From NCBI RefSeq assembly GCF_029227915.1, contig NC_079888.1, positions 17,834,001 to 17,898,000 of the forward strand: a stretch of 64,000 nucleotides of DNA, in the 5' to 3' direction. Positions 49,301-61,960 of this stretch are shown here, piece by piece. Position 1 is the stretch's first letter. Every line of letters begins with the position of its first letter. The notes under the pieces were generated by a model, which did not search any database, was not told the origin of the DNA, and saw only the letters and a program-made list of their open reading frames with translations. The stretch comes from Hydractinia symbiolongicarpus. Lineage: Eukaryota > Cnidaria > Hydrozoa > Anthoathecata > Hydractiniidae. The translations under genes and the position numbers were made by a program.

Positions 49301-50032
49301 AATATTTTAAAATCGCTTCAAAGTCGTATAGAGATTGTTTCTAAAAAATTTTACGAATTGAAAAGATTATTTTTGAAACTATTGTGGAGATGATCCCATA
49401 AAAAACGTACCATATGAAAATTAATACGTTTATTTTGACCAGGGTTTCTGGAGATGTCAGTAAATAAAGGCTTATCCACTTTATAAATTTTCTAGGAAAA
49501 ATATTTGTAGGAAAATGATGAAAACAAACATGTTTATTCAGTTTTTCACGGAGAATTTAAAAATGCATGTGAAAATGCAACAAATTTTACAGACAGTAAT
49601 CAAAAGGGCAAATTTCTCTTAAAATTTCTAATTTTATCACATTTCTCAATCACTAATTAGATATATACAAAATATAAAGTAGAAACATGCTGAAAGTCTT
49701 CTATGGATAGGGCTTTAATTATAGTTTTGATCAAGACAATTATATGTCTAATCACTTCCTACTTTCAACACAATTTCAAAAGTTGTCAAACAAACTAAGG
49801 AGGAAAACATTGATTAGAAGAATTGGATTTTGTGATATTTATGTCTGATATTTTCTGATATTTTCTTGTTTCAAACCAGTGTTGAAGATTTATAGTATTT
49901 AAAGGTTTAAATTTGTTTCTGTATCAATAGCCTTTTTTGTTTTGTTTTTCTATGTGTAAATTTGCTAATAAACATTGCATCAACAGAAACATTAAAAGTT
50001 CTATTTTTTTATTTTTTAGTATTACTATAAAT
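43348..50032. other. 6.7-kb spacer, no recognised gene
   Basis: No coding family, tRNA or rRNA was seen. It includes an inverted copy of the minisatellite core (GTTGGTCGTTGGTTG, 43545-43559), a 30-bp near copy of a sequence at 34990 (43592-43621), and a probable MITE at 49084-49399. The right part should hold the promoter of the L1-family gene. Confidence 0.55.
49084..49399. mobile_element. Probable 316-bp MITE
   Basis: ATGGGATGATAAAACTACG...TAGTTTCGAAA at the left is matched imperfectly by the reverse complement of the right end (ATGGGATCATCTCCAC...TAGTTTCAAAA). The interior repeats TTTTAAACGATTTG and GAAACGATTTTT strings on both strands. It has no gene. The target-site duplication is unclear. 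Confidence 0.45.
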
Positions 50033-53000
50033 ATGTTAGCAAATTATTATCTAATATGCACGATACTGCTGTTGTCAATTCACCAAAGTTTGCAGTGGTG
50101 TAAGTATGTTTTCTCAAAATTATTATGTATAAAATAATATACAGTGATATAGAAATGTATAGACCAATAAATGTTGGAGTGCGCATAGCCACATCTATTG
50201 CATGTTTTATTCAATTCCATTTCCTACAAAATCATGAAGAAAAAAACATTTGAGGAAAAATAAATCATTTGGAAGTCACAAATTGATGGAATATGTCCAC
50301 ATTGTATATCGCATGCAAAATTGAAGTCATAGATCTGTGGTCTTTTTATTATGCTGTGGCATGTGACACACTTTTTGCTTAATGTTTTAGATGATCTGAT
50401 TTTATTTGTCAACAGTGAATGCCTGTAAATCTTCTTTATAACACAAAAGACAGTGCTAGGGGCATGAAACATATCTAATCTTGGTCATGTTTTTCCATGC
50501 GCCTTAGGCCATCCATGTAAACTCCATTTTGGTTGTGTTAATTTAGCATGAAATTGACCACGTTGATTTTCTTCGAAATTTTACAAACGCACTTATGAGC
50601 AAAATTTAGGCTCTCATTTATTGCCATTTTAAAACATTTATACTTACGTAGTTTAAACTTTAACTCTACCAACTAAACTATCCGTCTTTTTTTCAACCAA
50701 ACTGTTGGTATATATATGCTAGCAAATATGTAGCAAACATGCTCCACAATTTTTGCTTCACTTGCAGAGCTCAGTTATTAAAACAACATGGGAAAAAAGA
50801 GTTAATAGACAAAACAACTAGAAAAAAGATTGTCGCCTTGTTTCCACGCCTGTAAAAGTAGACTTTGAACAACTTTCTATAAGGCTATATGATTTTTAAC
50901 ATCACATGTTTTTATTTTCAAAATGCATGAAGATATAACATAGGTACAGATATAATCTGTGTTTGGCTTGTGTCTTTCCCATTAAAACCTCCTTAAATAT
51001 TTCTCTTTTTTATGGAAATACTGTTATCTTCCAAAAATTTTTTATTTCTTATTTAGCTATTCCAAGGGTCATAAGCGTTGAGCATGGAGAGTCCCTTCCA
51101 CTGGTAAATTTTTCAGGCAAAGATAATGTAGCAATGACATGTTCTTCTACTGGAGATCCTAAACCAACTTTAAGATGGACATTTAACGGGACAGAAATTC
51201 AAAATGATGACCAACATCGAATTTCATCCGGAAATTCCAGGTTAACAGTCTACTCAGTTAAAATGCACAATGCAGGAGTGTATCGTTGCTATGCAAAGAA
51301 TGACTATGGAACAACTTTTGGAGAATTATTATTAAGAGTGGCTAGTAAGTTATGTGTTGTCATGTTTTTTTACAGTGTACTGTGTTTGTACTGCCGTTCA
51401 CAGCCTTTCTAATTCATGCCCGTACTTTCTAATTCATGCCCTTACAAATACCAAGGAGAATGCCAACATTTTAGCAAAAAAATTTGATTGGCGCCAACAT
51501 GTGTTTTGTCTTTTTTAAACTGCACGTAACTTAAACTATGAAAGTTTTGCTCTTATTTTTCTTTAAATTTGTTAAACATGTACTATTCCAGACCTTAAAT
51601 CTTTCCAGTACATCATATTTTTGCAGTTTGCTTATTTAGTCCAATGTTAGAGTTTTGTGTTGATTCTTTATAATGATTTTATAATGATTTTTATAACAAG
51701 ATTTAGACTTTGTATAATAATAGCATGATAAGTATGATGATTTTTGTAATATCCATGCTTTGTAGGACAGAATGATTTTTTAGTTGTACATCAATATTTT
51801 TTAGCCATTGGAGATTTTGATAAAGGTTTTAAATCTACTGCTGCACTGAAAACAGTTCAAGCAAAGCTTGGAGCACCTTTCAAAATACCATGCCCCAAAC
51901 ACACTGAAGGAAGAGGACAAATATACTTTTGGGGTGTTATGAAACCTAACCAAGCACCAATAATCTGGGATACTGGATCGCCATTGTCACATATGTTTGT
52001 GGGCAAACATGGCGCTATTTCATTTGCGTTCCTTAAACAATCTGATGTTGAAAAAATTAACAAGCTTGGAGGAATTAGTTGCATTCTGTATAATGAAAAA
52101 GAAGCACATCAAAGTGTCAATTATAAAATCGAATATGGTGAAGGTTAGTTTTAAAGTTGACTGGTCCTTTGTTGTAAAATTTTTTTCTTCAGTTTACACG
52201 CCATAGTTGTTTCACCTAACCTTCTACAAACAGACTGCTGTTGTTACACTTCAAGACTATAAAATTATACCTTAAATCCTAGAAAAGTGATAACCCACTA
52301 AAAAAGGTGAGAAAAACCTTTAAAAAATCCCTAAAAGTGGTACAAAAAAAGTTTTTCAGAAACTGTGATAGATTAGAATTTCATAGCTAAAAAAGTAGAA
52401 AATAATGACTTTTTTTTACATTTTAAAGGGGTGGACCCATGTCATAAGGATTCTTCCATACACACTATTCACTTGAGATGTCTTTTCATAGAATTTAAAT
52501 TTTTACGAAATTTAAACATGGCAAAGCACGTAACATACCACATATTATTGTGTGGTTTAAATAGTCTTGCTGGTACAAAAGGAGTTTCATGGCTTTCTCC
52601 GATATAATTGGTAAAATCTAGCGTTCATTTCTTTATTTTTGACACATGTAAAAATACACTTGCCATGAAAGTTTACAACAAATAAAGTGTAGAATTTTCC
52701 ACCCTAAATTAATGAAGTTTTCAATACTGCACCCTCCCTTTTTTTTAACATGCTGTACTATTTTTTATGCATATAGTGCTTTTCATAGGTTCTATGTATG
52801 TTTAGATATTACAAACCAAACATTTCCTACAAAGTTAGTTTCGTACATGGATGAAGAATTTGTGGGTGTTGAGAACACTATAAAAAATATTGTATGTGGA
52901 GCCACTGGAAGGTATTGTTACAATCATTTTAAAATTTTTTTTAAATTGTATGCAGCATAAATTGTAATTTAAACGATTTTTCACTTTCATTTAAAAGTCC

Positions 53001-56000
53001 GAAATAAGTAAAAAAGAATGATAAAATCCAAAAATTTGAAGTTTAAGGAAGCGGCCTTTTTCAGTAAAATTTTGTTCTAAATTTCTCTGTTTATAATGCA
53101 TACTTAGTCATCTCTTTCCTATTTAGAAAAAGGTGAAAATTAACTTGTTAATTCTTTAATTTTGAGGACAAACTTAAACTTGGAAAAGTTAACATATAGT
53201 TAACATACTGATGTTAAGTTATTTGAAAATATTACTTAAACTCTCTTCTGAATACTTGAAGTTAATTCTTCATTTTCTCAATCTTAGACCAGTGCCGAAA
53301 ATATCATGGTATAAGGATGGTACTTTAATCTATGATGCTAATAAAGGTTTTGTTGATGGAGCTGCTGACAACTTTCGCATTTCTGACGGAAGTATGAAAC
53401 TAGACATACTTCGTGTGAAAAAAAACGATGCTGGTATTTATAAATGCCTTGCCAAAAATCCACTTGCATCAGATGAGAAGGAAGGCCGGCTTATCGTTCA
53501 TCGTAAGTTTAGCTGAAGTGTAGATATATAGTATTGGAGAAGCTTGTGTTTTTGAGTTGTTTTTTTCCTTTTGTCAGCTTTAATTTTTAAATTGGTATAA
53601 TTTAGTGTTAGTTAAAAGTCTAAAATATTATTAGATGGTGCATCTTTCAAAAAGGAATTGCCTGGAAAAATATCCTTTAATTATCACTCGCCTATGGTTC
53701 TAACATGCGTGGCTGATGGATTTCCAGCTGTGAGTTACACCTGGTATCACAATGGTACTATTATCACTTCAAAGTAAGCATTGCTTGAGTGTTGTATATT
53801 TTTGTTTAGTTCTTTTTTAATCAACATTCTCGAAACACACCATGCTTGTTTTATTATAGCACTGAGCGTGAAATATCAAATGGCACATTAACAATACTGT
53901 TGCCAGAATTTCAGCATAGTGGTGTGTATATGTGTCTTGCGACAAACTATTTGAGAACAACAGTTTCTCCAGGATTTGTTAGTATTGAACGTAAGTTCTT
54001 TTGTTTACCTTTCTTGACTGAATCATATTTTGGTGAAATGCCTGTTTCAATACCTTGTTGATGTTTCTTGTTGCAGCTGTTCTACCATTGTTTGGAAAAA
54101 TGCCTGAAAATCCAACATATTTCTTCAAGCGAGAAGTAAACTCACTTTATTGCAATGCTACAGGTGGTCCTGCACCTCTTAAGACTTGGTATCGCAACAA
54201 CATCAAGATTGAAACAAAGGACCATTTTACAGTTCATAGTAATTCTACTGTGGTTGTATCAAACGCTGCTGAGACTGACGGAGGAGAGTACAAATGTGAA
54301 GCAATTAATGTTAAAGGTGCAAAAGAGAGTGTGACCACAGTCAAAGTAGTTGGTATGTATTGGCCTAGCACATTATTTACACTGATCAACATTTCCTGAT
54401 GGTTGGAAAAACAGTCAACAACGTACATTTGATATTAACAACAATCTTTGTCCTGCAAAGTAACTCTATACCAACGACTCGACAATGCACAATAAGATTA
54501 GATTTGTCATAAACAATCTGTAAACCAGCTATCCAGCATTTGCATGTAGCATTTATAAAATCATTTTTTAATGGAATTTTCATGATGAGATAAGTTGCTT
54601 GATTTACAGGTACTCTTAGTGAAAGTCCACTTGAGTGTACACAATTGATTACATCCAAGAGCAGAAATGTTTTTCTTTTTGTGAAACTTAAAAAGTTTAA
54701 ATAATGATGCAAACTCGTGAACATTGTGGAATCTTGTTGTGCATCTTTAGATGCTTTTATTGAATTAGCAACCCTTGTTTTTGTGACTTGGTGTATTGGT
54801 CATTAAAGCAGGGATATCTGCTTGAATAATTGTGATATATACCACAAATGTCATTAAACATTCTGGTTATTGTCAACATATCCTATTTCACCTAAACGTG
54901 AATGCCACATCCCATTTATTGTTTTTTGTGTGTATTTTTAGAACGAACTGTCATAAACAAGCCACCCGCAGAACGTACTGCTGTTGAAGGAATGCCATTA
55001 TTACAATTGTTTTGTGATGCTATTTACGAAAAGAAACTTAATGTCAATTTTGAATGGATGAAAAATGGTGCACCGTTACAATTTGATGAACGCGTCTATA
55101 AAGAAAGAAGAAACAAAGGAATTGCGCGTATCATATTTTTTAAATATTTAAAACTAAGCGATGCAGCAAACTACACTTGTCGGGTGTATACCACAGATGG
55201 TCCAAGAACTGTGTCAGAGGACCAAAAAGTTGGGAAGATTATTATAATAGGTGCTTGTTTTTAAACTTGTCAGCATTGTACCATAATAAAATGTTTATTG
55301 TTTTTTACTCACAACTAAAAATACTATTGTTTAGCCAAACCTTTGAAGCCAACCAACGTAAAAATATCTGGTGACTGCAGCAGCATGAAAAATGTCAACT
55401 TGACATGGACTGCGTCCGTTGCAACTGGTGCACCTGTTCAGTACTATATTATCGAATACGCTTCAGCAAGTTCAAAGGACAAATGGTACACATACGATCC
55501 AGATAGTGAACAAACATCTCATACGTCTACTGAACTTTTAAAAGCTAATTTACCTGCTGCAACCGCTGACCTTGTATTCCGTGTAACAGCTGTGTCAATG
55601 TATAAAGGCGACAAACTGATCAGCCCACCAAGCAAGTCTACAGCTTCTGGAGCATGCCTTCCACCTGGTGGTCGTAAGTAATTACATTGTCAATCTTCAT
55701 GGCTATATTTTCATGCATTGTATTTGTCAGCAAGATATGCTTACTGATATGACACTACTATTTAGCACCAATCCTTAACCCGAATAACGTGAGGAGTAAT
55801 ATTGAAGGCGATGGAAAGTTGACAATCACTTGGGATGTGAGTCTTCTCTTTTTATTGTGTGTATTGTGTTGACAATCACTTGGGATGTGAGTCTTCCTTT
55901 TTATTGTGTGATCAAGAAAACGTTTTGTTGATTTTAAATATATTTGAAGTTAACGTGATATCCAAAACACAGAAATACTTTCATATTTATTATTAAAAAA

Positions 56001-59000
56001 TTTTGTCTAGTCAACAAGATTCGTGAAGAAGTTTTTACAAAAATATCGGGGTAGAGTGACACTTGTATTTTTTTAAACATGATTTTTTTAAACATGCTGT
56101 AAATTTAATACAGTTTAGTATTCATTATTGATAAAAAATACTTTCGGAAATTTCTTTAAATTTCCGTAACCATGCGTCAGCTAAAGCTGTTATTGGTTCC
56201 AGTAAACTACTCTTTTAAAACACACAATTTACCTGTGTGTCTGATTTTCTTCCTATAGCCATTAGATAAAATGCACAAACCAGGACCAGATTATAAGATT
56301 GTTGTCGGCTACCGTAAAGTAACAAAGCCACCATCAGAATTCGTCAATGCAACATTACCTGGAGATCAGACAAGTTTTGTTGTGCCAGATCCAGGTTCCA
56401 ACGAAAAATATGAGGTGTTTGTTCAAGCAAAAAATAAATACGGCAGTGGACCAAAGTCGAAAATTGAAGTGATGACGTCTGGTGATAAAGGTACATCAAC
56501 ATCTTTTTTTATCTCTTAAATTAATACGAAAAGTTTGTCTCTGTCTGAAAATACCGAACCATGCCAAAATTCGGCTTTTCAAAGAAGTTTTTTTCCTCTT
56601 GAAGAATACGGAAATTCAAGCCTAATTTGTTTATCGCCTATTTAAACATTATTTTATTTCTAAGACTAACGTCATTGATATTATTAAAGTTGGTGAAGCC
56701 TTTGCAGCTCACTTTTACCTTGGAAACGAGTGGAAATGCACCACCTAGGACTAATTTCCTAAAGCTGGACCAATCTACGCGTTTAGGAACAGACGGATTG
56801 ATGATGTCATTAAAATATCTTTAAACCCCAATATCTCTGTAACTGTGAAAAGTACACCATATTAATTTTCATCGTTTCAATCTCTATACAATAAAGGCGA
56901 CGGGTTTATCGACTAGTATATAATTAATCCACTGTGCCTTATTTGTTAAAAATCTGTTATTGCTAATCATTTATCAACTTCGTGTTGTAGCAATTACATC
57001 TGCAGTTAAAAACGTCAAAGTGGTCTCCACCTCATCAACTCATGTGGTTTTATCATGGGATGAAGTGGAAAGAGCAACAGGATACAGGGTAAGTATCAAT
57101 TTTACTCTCTAAGATTGAGGGTTTATTCGTTGTTTCATCCGTTACTATACGTTTATACAGGTCTAAAAATGTTTTTCATACATCCTTACAGACAAGGAGA
57201 AGAATATAGGTTTTCTAAAAGCAATCTGAAGGACAGTTGGAAGTGAGGGGTGGATGAAACTGAGGGATAGCTAGTAGAATTCGTCTTAAAAAACATTGCT
57301 ACTGACTTCATATGCCTTTTAGATTTATTACCGGGTTGATAGTGCTAGCACACGCAAAAGAAGGGAATCACCTGGAACTGATTATAAAGATGTCACTACT
57401 AAAGATGGTGGCAATGTGACTGGTTTACAACCAAACAAAGATTATAAAGTTGCTGTAGCAGCCCTTAATGCGAATGGAGCTGGACCAAAAAGTCAGGAAG
57501 TGTCGTTCAAAACCGACATAGGAGGTATGACTATGTCTCATAACTTTAAACGAAAGGTACTTTTGGTGTCTGCGAATGTGCCACACCCTATCGGATATAA
57601 TGTTCATCGCCTGGATTATGTTCAGTAAATTTTCTGTGTCTACGGTAAAGAAGCGCTTAAAACAACTCTAGACTATGATCTGAAGTCAGTATTCTAAATT
57701 CGTCGCACAAAAGTTTCGTATTTTTAGTTTGTCATTTCTCCAACTGTTGTCACCCCTATATGACTAGGACTATTTCAGTACCGAAAGTTTTTGCGTTAGA
57801 AAATATGTCCCACACAAAAAATTTTCCACGGAAAGTTTGGGGTATGCGCTTCACTCTCTAATTTCCGAGGTGACCTTCAACTTCACAATTTTTAATAGAC
57901 AGAAGGCAGGCTGTTAATATAGAGATATGTTATTCATTTGTATTTCTAGTACCTGGTATTCCCACTAACGTTAAACTCAACATCCTTGGTAGCGGTCTGC
58001 ATTTATCATGGACGCCTCCCTCTGATAAGAACGGGGACGTGACGTCATATACAGTGAGATGGTACAAAACTGACGAACCAGCAGTAAAACATACGATGAC
58101 ATTAGATGGCGATGCTCAGGAAGCTTTTATTACAAAAAACCTTGACCCTTTATCATACTACACTGTAGAGTTAGTGGCGAATACTGACGCAGGTAAAGGA
58201 AAATCATGGGTGATGGACGGTATTGTTGTTGGAGACCCTGACTGTAAGTTGCACTTGCTAGTTTCTCTGCTTTCTGAATGGCCTAAAAAAACCTGCTTTC
58301 GTATTAACTTTGATTTGGGCTTTCATATTCCTTCAAATATTATCAGTGTGTTTTGGGCATTCGAGGCAGAATCAGGAATTTACGTTCAAGCCGTGACCGA
58401 GAGCTTTGTTTTGTGTTTTCTGTTCAAGCTACTGGCTTCGTGCTCTCCTTCGTCGGGTGGTGTCGTGAATTTTTATACTTTGATTTTTTTTAGCCCCTGG
58501 CAAACCTGGAAAGCCCATTGTGTATGCAGTTAATGGTTCTATTCTTAACGTGACCTTTACACTACCTGCAAATTACATTGGTGATATTCCCAACAAATTT
58601 CGAGTGTTTTATTACAAGAAAGAAAGTAAGTGCCGTTCCATTGACTGATTGATTGATTGATTTAATTTATTTCATATAACATATTTCGCTGTAGAGTCAC
58701 CTGTTGTGAACCAGTGCAAAATCGTTTTTATTTTTATTTATGAATCATGCGGGCTATTTCAACCGTTGATTGGGATTATATTCTTCCAGGTGACAACCCC
58801 GTGGTGAAGAACGTATCCCAAGCTTACCCAGATAAAGCATGGCTCGAACTAGATAAACTGGAGTATACAAGGTACATTATTTGGACGGCTGGAGAGAATA
58901 GTCTAGGTGTTAGTGGTAAAAGCGAGAAGGTGGAGGGGACACCGAGTGAACCAATCGTTGTGCCTGCCAAAGAAAGTTCAGACGATCCATTTTATGCGAA

Positions 59001-59955
59001 AATCTGGTTTATTATTCTTATCTGTTTGATCATTTTGCTGATTATAATTATTCTTTTGATATATTGTTGTTGTAATCGACGCGGTGGGAAATATCCAGGT
59101 AAGACGTAGACTGTTTGCTTGCTCTTGCAATCAATAGGTTTGGAATCATTATCATTTCTTTGAAGTAATAAAAGAGTTTTCTGGATGCAATTATATATTT
59201 GTTAGATTGATGTTTAAGCTCTCTCGTACATGTTACTGTTAGGTGTGGTTTACACTAAAGCATATTTATTTTTGTACTTGTTTATTCTTGTGGATGTATT
59301 AAGTATTTTCAATATGTATTTTTTCCAAAACAATTCAGTTAACAACGTTTCTTCTCTAGTTTTTTTACAAATATTGCGCGAAAAAAATTCACGCAAAATT
59401 CAGATTTTTAAAAATCATACCTGGAAATTTTTAGAAAACTTTTGTTGTTGGTAAAGTATGTTGATTCGCTGCTCTGCTAGAAGGCTTTGGGCTGTACTTT
59501 CGGCTTTTCGCTTATTCTAAGCATCACACTTCAATACAACCATTGCCATATTTTTACCCATTTTTCTCTTGTTTTAGTTGGTGAAAAAGAAAAAGATAGA
59601 GGAGGCTGGGATAGTCAACCTTTGAAAGACTATGCAGACCTGCCGATGGATGAAGTTAATGGCGACGCTATCAAGTAAGTAAGACAGGGCGTTGCGCAAA
59701 ACTTTATACGAATGTGCGGTTTGAAGTGGTTTGCTGCTTTTGTTTATGTAACACATAACATGGTGTGGTTGCTTTTCTTTTTTTAGAAATCATAAAGAGC
59801 CTGTACGTAGCGCTAGTCAGAATTCTATTCAAAAAGAACCACTAAGCGACGATGAAGGTAGCTTGGACGATTATGGAGAGGATACGAAGTTTAACGAAGA
59901 TGGCTCGTTCATCGGACAATATGGAGATGACGACAAGAAGCCTCTGAAAGTCTAA
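50033..59955 (+). CDS. L1CAM: L1CAM/neuroglian-family cell adhesion molecule, 19 coding exons
   Basis: Exons: 50033-50099, 51057-51344, 51805-52143, 52806-52911, 53288-53502, 53635-53773, 53860-53990, 54077-54352, 54942-55250, 55335-55673, 55766-55836, 56259-56490, 56991-57088, 57323-57524, 57950-58243, 58494-58625, 58790-59098, 59578-59674, 59787-59955; phases match and give 1271 codons with the stop. Signal peptide 1-22 (MLANYYLICTILLLSIHQSL). Six Ig domains end near 118, 231, 338, 428, 520 and 623, all with paired Cys. Five FN3 domains end near 736, 837, 937, 1035 and 1135. Membrane helix at about 1151-1171, then CCCNRR. The tail has a YxxL-type YADL (1201-1204) and the ankyrin-binding FNEDGSFIGQY (FIGQY 1256-1260). 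Six Ig plus five FN3 plus FIGQY is diagnostic of the L1 family, which mediates cell adhesion and anchors to the spectrin skeleton via ankyrin. Most domain borders are phase-1 introns. RKRR (881-884) in the third FN3 could be a furin site. The first exon rests on signal-peptide character and phase, so it is less certain. Confidence 0.93.
55818..55911 (+). repeat. 50-bp tandem duplication of an exon end and splice donor
   Basis: The sequence from GTTGACAATCACTTGGGAT through GTGAGTCTTC and its T-rich tail is repeated 50 bp downstream. The first copy spans the end of L1 exon 11 and its GTGAGT donor; the second copy (55868 on) holds an identical donor at 55887. Use of the second donor would add 50 nt and shift the frame. 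Confidence 0.85.
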
Positions 59956-60140
59956 GTATCTCTATTAATAAAGTTGGTGATCTCCATTATAAAAAAGATG
60001 GTGAAGATTTTCCTCGAGCCTGGAGATGTGCATATCAAATGCGTGGAAATTATTTTGTGATGCTTGTATATGATTGGTTGATACTTATTCGATTTTGATG
60101 GTTCGACAATGTCACGTGACAAATCGAATTTGAATTCGTG

Positions 60141-60146
60141 AATAAA
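60141..60146 (+). terminator. Poly(A) signal for the L1-family gene
   Basis: AATAAA 186 bp after the stop codon; an earlier AATAAA at 59967-59972 is only 12 bp after the stop. Either could be used. Confidence 0.5.
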
Positions 60147-61340
60147 GATTTTCTGGTTTTTTTCGGAGACTCGGAGTGAGTAAACCCGAGTTGATATGCT
60201 GCATATTTTTGACTGTATATGCGGGGCTGTAAATGCGGGACTGTTTATACACTTATTTATTGTTTTTTTTCTATTTTATATAATATACCACTGTTAAAAG
60301 TTTTATCTCTAAGGCGACTTTGATTTTTTGACAAAAAGTCGTTTTTAGTCTCGCGTGGTCTCGTTGTTCTCGCCTATTTATTTCGCATCACAAATAGAGT
60401 TCATCCCTTATTCTTGGATTGAATTCTGTATATCCCGTTGTCTCGATTACCTTTGCTAACCTCCCAATCTTCAGAGTTTCTATACACGACAGGCTATTTT
60501 AATAACACAATTTTTTATTTTACTTGAAAGTGGTACATCACTTTTGTAAGAAAAGATATATAGATAGTGTAGATAAATTATAACATGGGGCAAAGCCTTG
60601 TGTTTATTTGTGTCATACGGTGGAGATTTGTAAAAACACCCTCTTCCACAGAGTTTTATGAACGTCACTGTTAAGAATTGCTTTGTTGAGAATCATTTTA
60701 ACATTCTTCGTAGAGAACTGTTAGATTTGCTTTGTTAAAGAGCGTCTTAACACTCCTTCGTAGAGTTAGATTTGCTTTGTTAAAGAGCGTCCTAACACTC
60801 CTTCGTAGAGTTGCTAAATAATATTAACCGTAAATATATACTTAAATCTCAACATTCCAGACGAGGTGGGAGAGGGTGTTTGGTATAATATAAATTATAA
60901 GAAGTTGATTTTAATGGGGTAATTTTTTACGTTAATAATGATGATAATAATAGTAATTTTACATGCGCCTGACCTTACGGTTACAATTTTTTGCTATGTG
61001 AAAACTAAGTTTTAAAATAAAGGCACCATTACACTATGTAGTCTTAAACAATTAAAAGGAGGTGATGCACTGATTGCTCTCCTTCGTTGTGTTTTTTGAA
61101 AAACCTTAAATAACCGTTAGAATACTTACTTTTACTTCTGATGTTTTTAAACAACTTTATGTTTTTATTTTGGTTGTAATATAAACAATACTTACAGTTT
61201 GTTTCATTTTTTTTTTTCATTCTTTTTTCCTGCCACACCTAAATTTTAAAAAACATATCCCTCTTCTTAATCATTCAGATGCTAATATTTCTTGACTTTT
61301 TGAGAGTTGTAAAAAACACCTTAATTCGTCATTAAAATTC
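60147..61340. other. Downstream spacer with a local repeat
   Basis: No gene recognised. A phrase of the form TTTGCTTTGTTAAAGAGCGTC(C/T)TAACACTCCTTCGTAGAG recurs in tandem between about 60675 and 60810, about 50 bp per copy. Confidence 0.55.
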
Positions 61341-61344
61341 ACTA

Positions 61345-61960
61345 TCAAGCCTGGTACACACTAAAAAGCGCTGAAAAGCGTTAAGATTAACTACGCTGGC
61401 GTTATTGAAAATTCATTATGTAAATGTGTGACATTAGCGCATGGTAGTAGCACTTGCGGCCTAACGCTGGTAACTAAAAACAAAACAAATTATGCATCAA
61501 TCTATTTAAAATGGCTGCTGTGAACAAGTATCTCGTGTTACTCGCGATGGAACTGATAAAACGCACAAGAAGAAGAACCCGTTACCGACAAATACGGGAA
61601 ATATGGAGTGCGTCCATTTCTCCAACAAGTGATGTTCCGAAATATCGATCAAGAACACAAAAGAACATATTCGTGAGCACTTGTCCTGGTAAATTTATGT
61701 CAAACATACCTCCGCAGGAGTGTTCATGCTTAGAATATTGCATTTAAGAATGATAACTAAAAGCAGTATTCTGAAGGGTCATTATAATAGCTGTTGTTTG
61801 AATCATCCGTTTCTTGTAGTGTTAGTTGAAGAGAGATTAACTGTAACTAAACTTAAAAAGAAAGTCCTGCCAGGCAGACAGGAGACCCAGCATCATATTT
61901 TTCATCACCGAATGGCCTGCCTTATTTGCCCGAACAAAGATAATTCTTGTAGTTGTTAAA
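61345..61960 (+). mobile_element. Possible PIF/Harbinger-type DNA transposon remnant
   Basis: AGCCTGGTACACACTAAAAAGCG near 61350 resembles the left end of PIF/Harbinger elements. About 160 bp later a short frame starts MAAVNKYLVLLAMELIKRTR followed by an Arg-rich run, like the N-terminus of Harbinger transposases. The rest is broken; no catalytic DDE motif and no right terminus were found. The family call is tentative. Confidence 0.3.
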
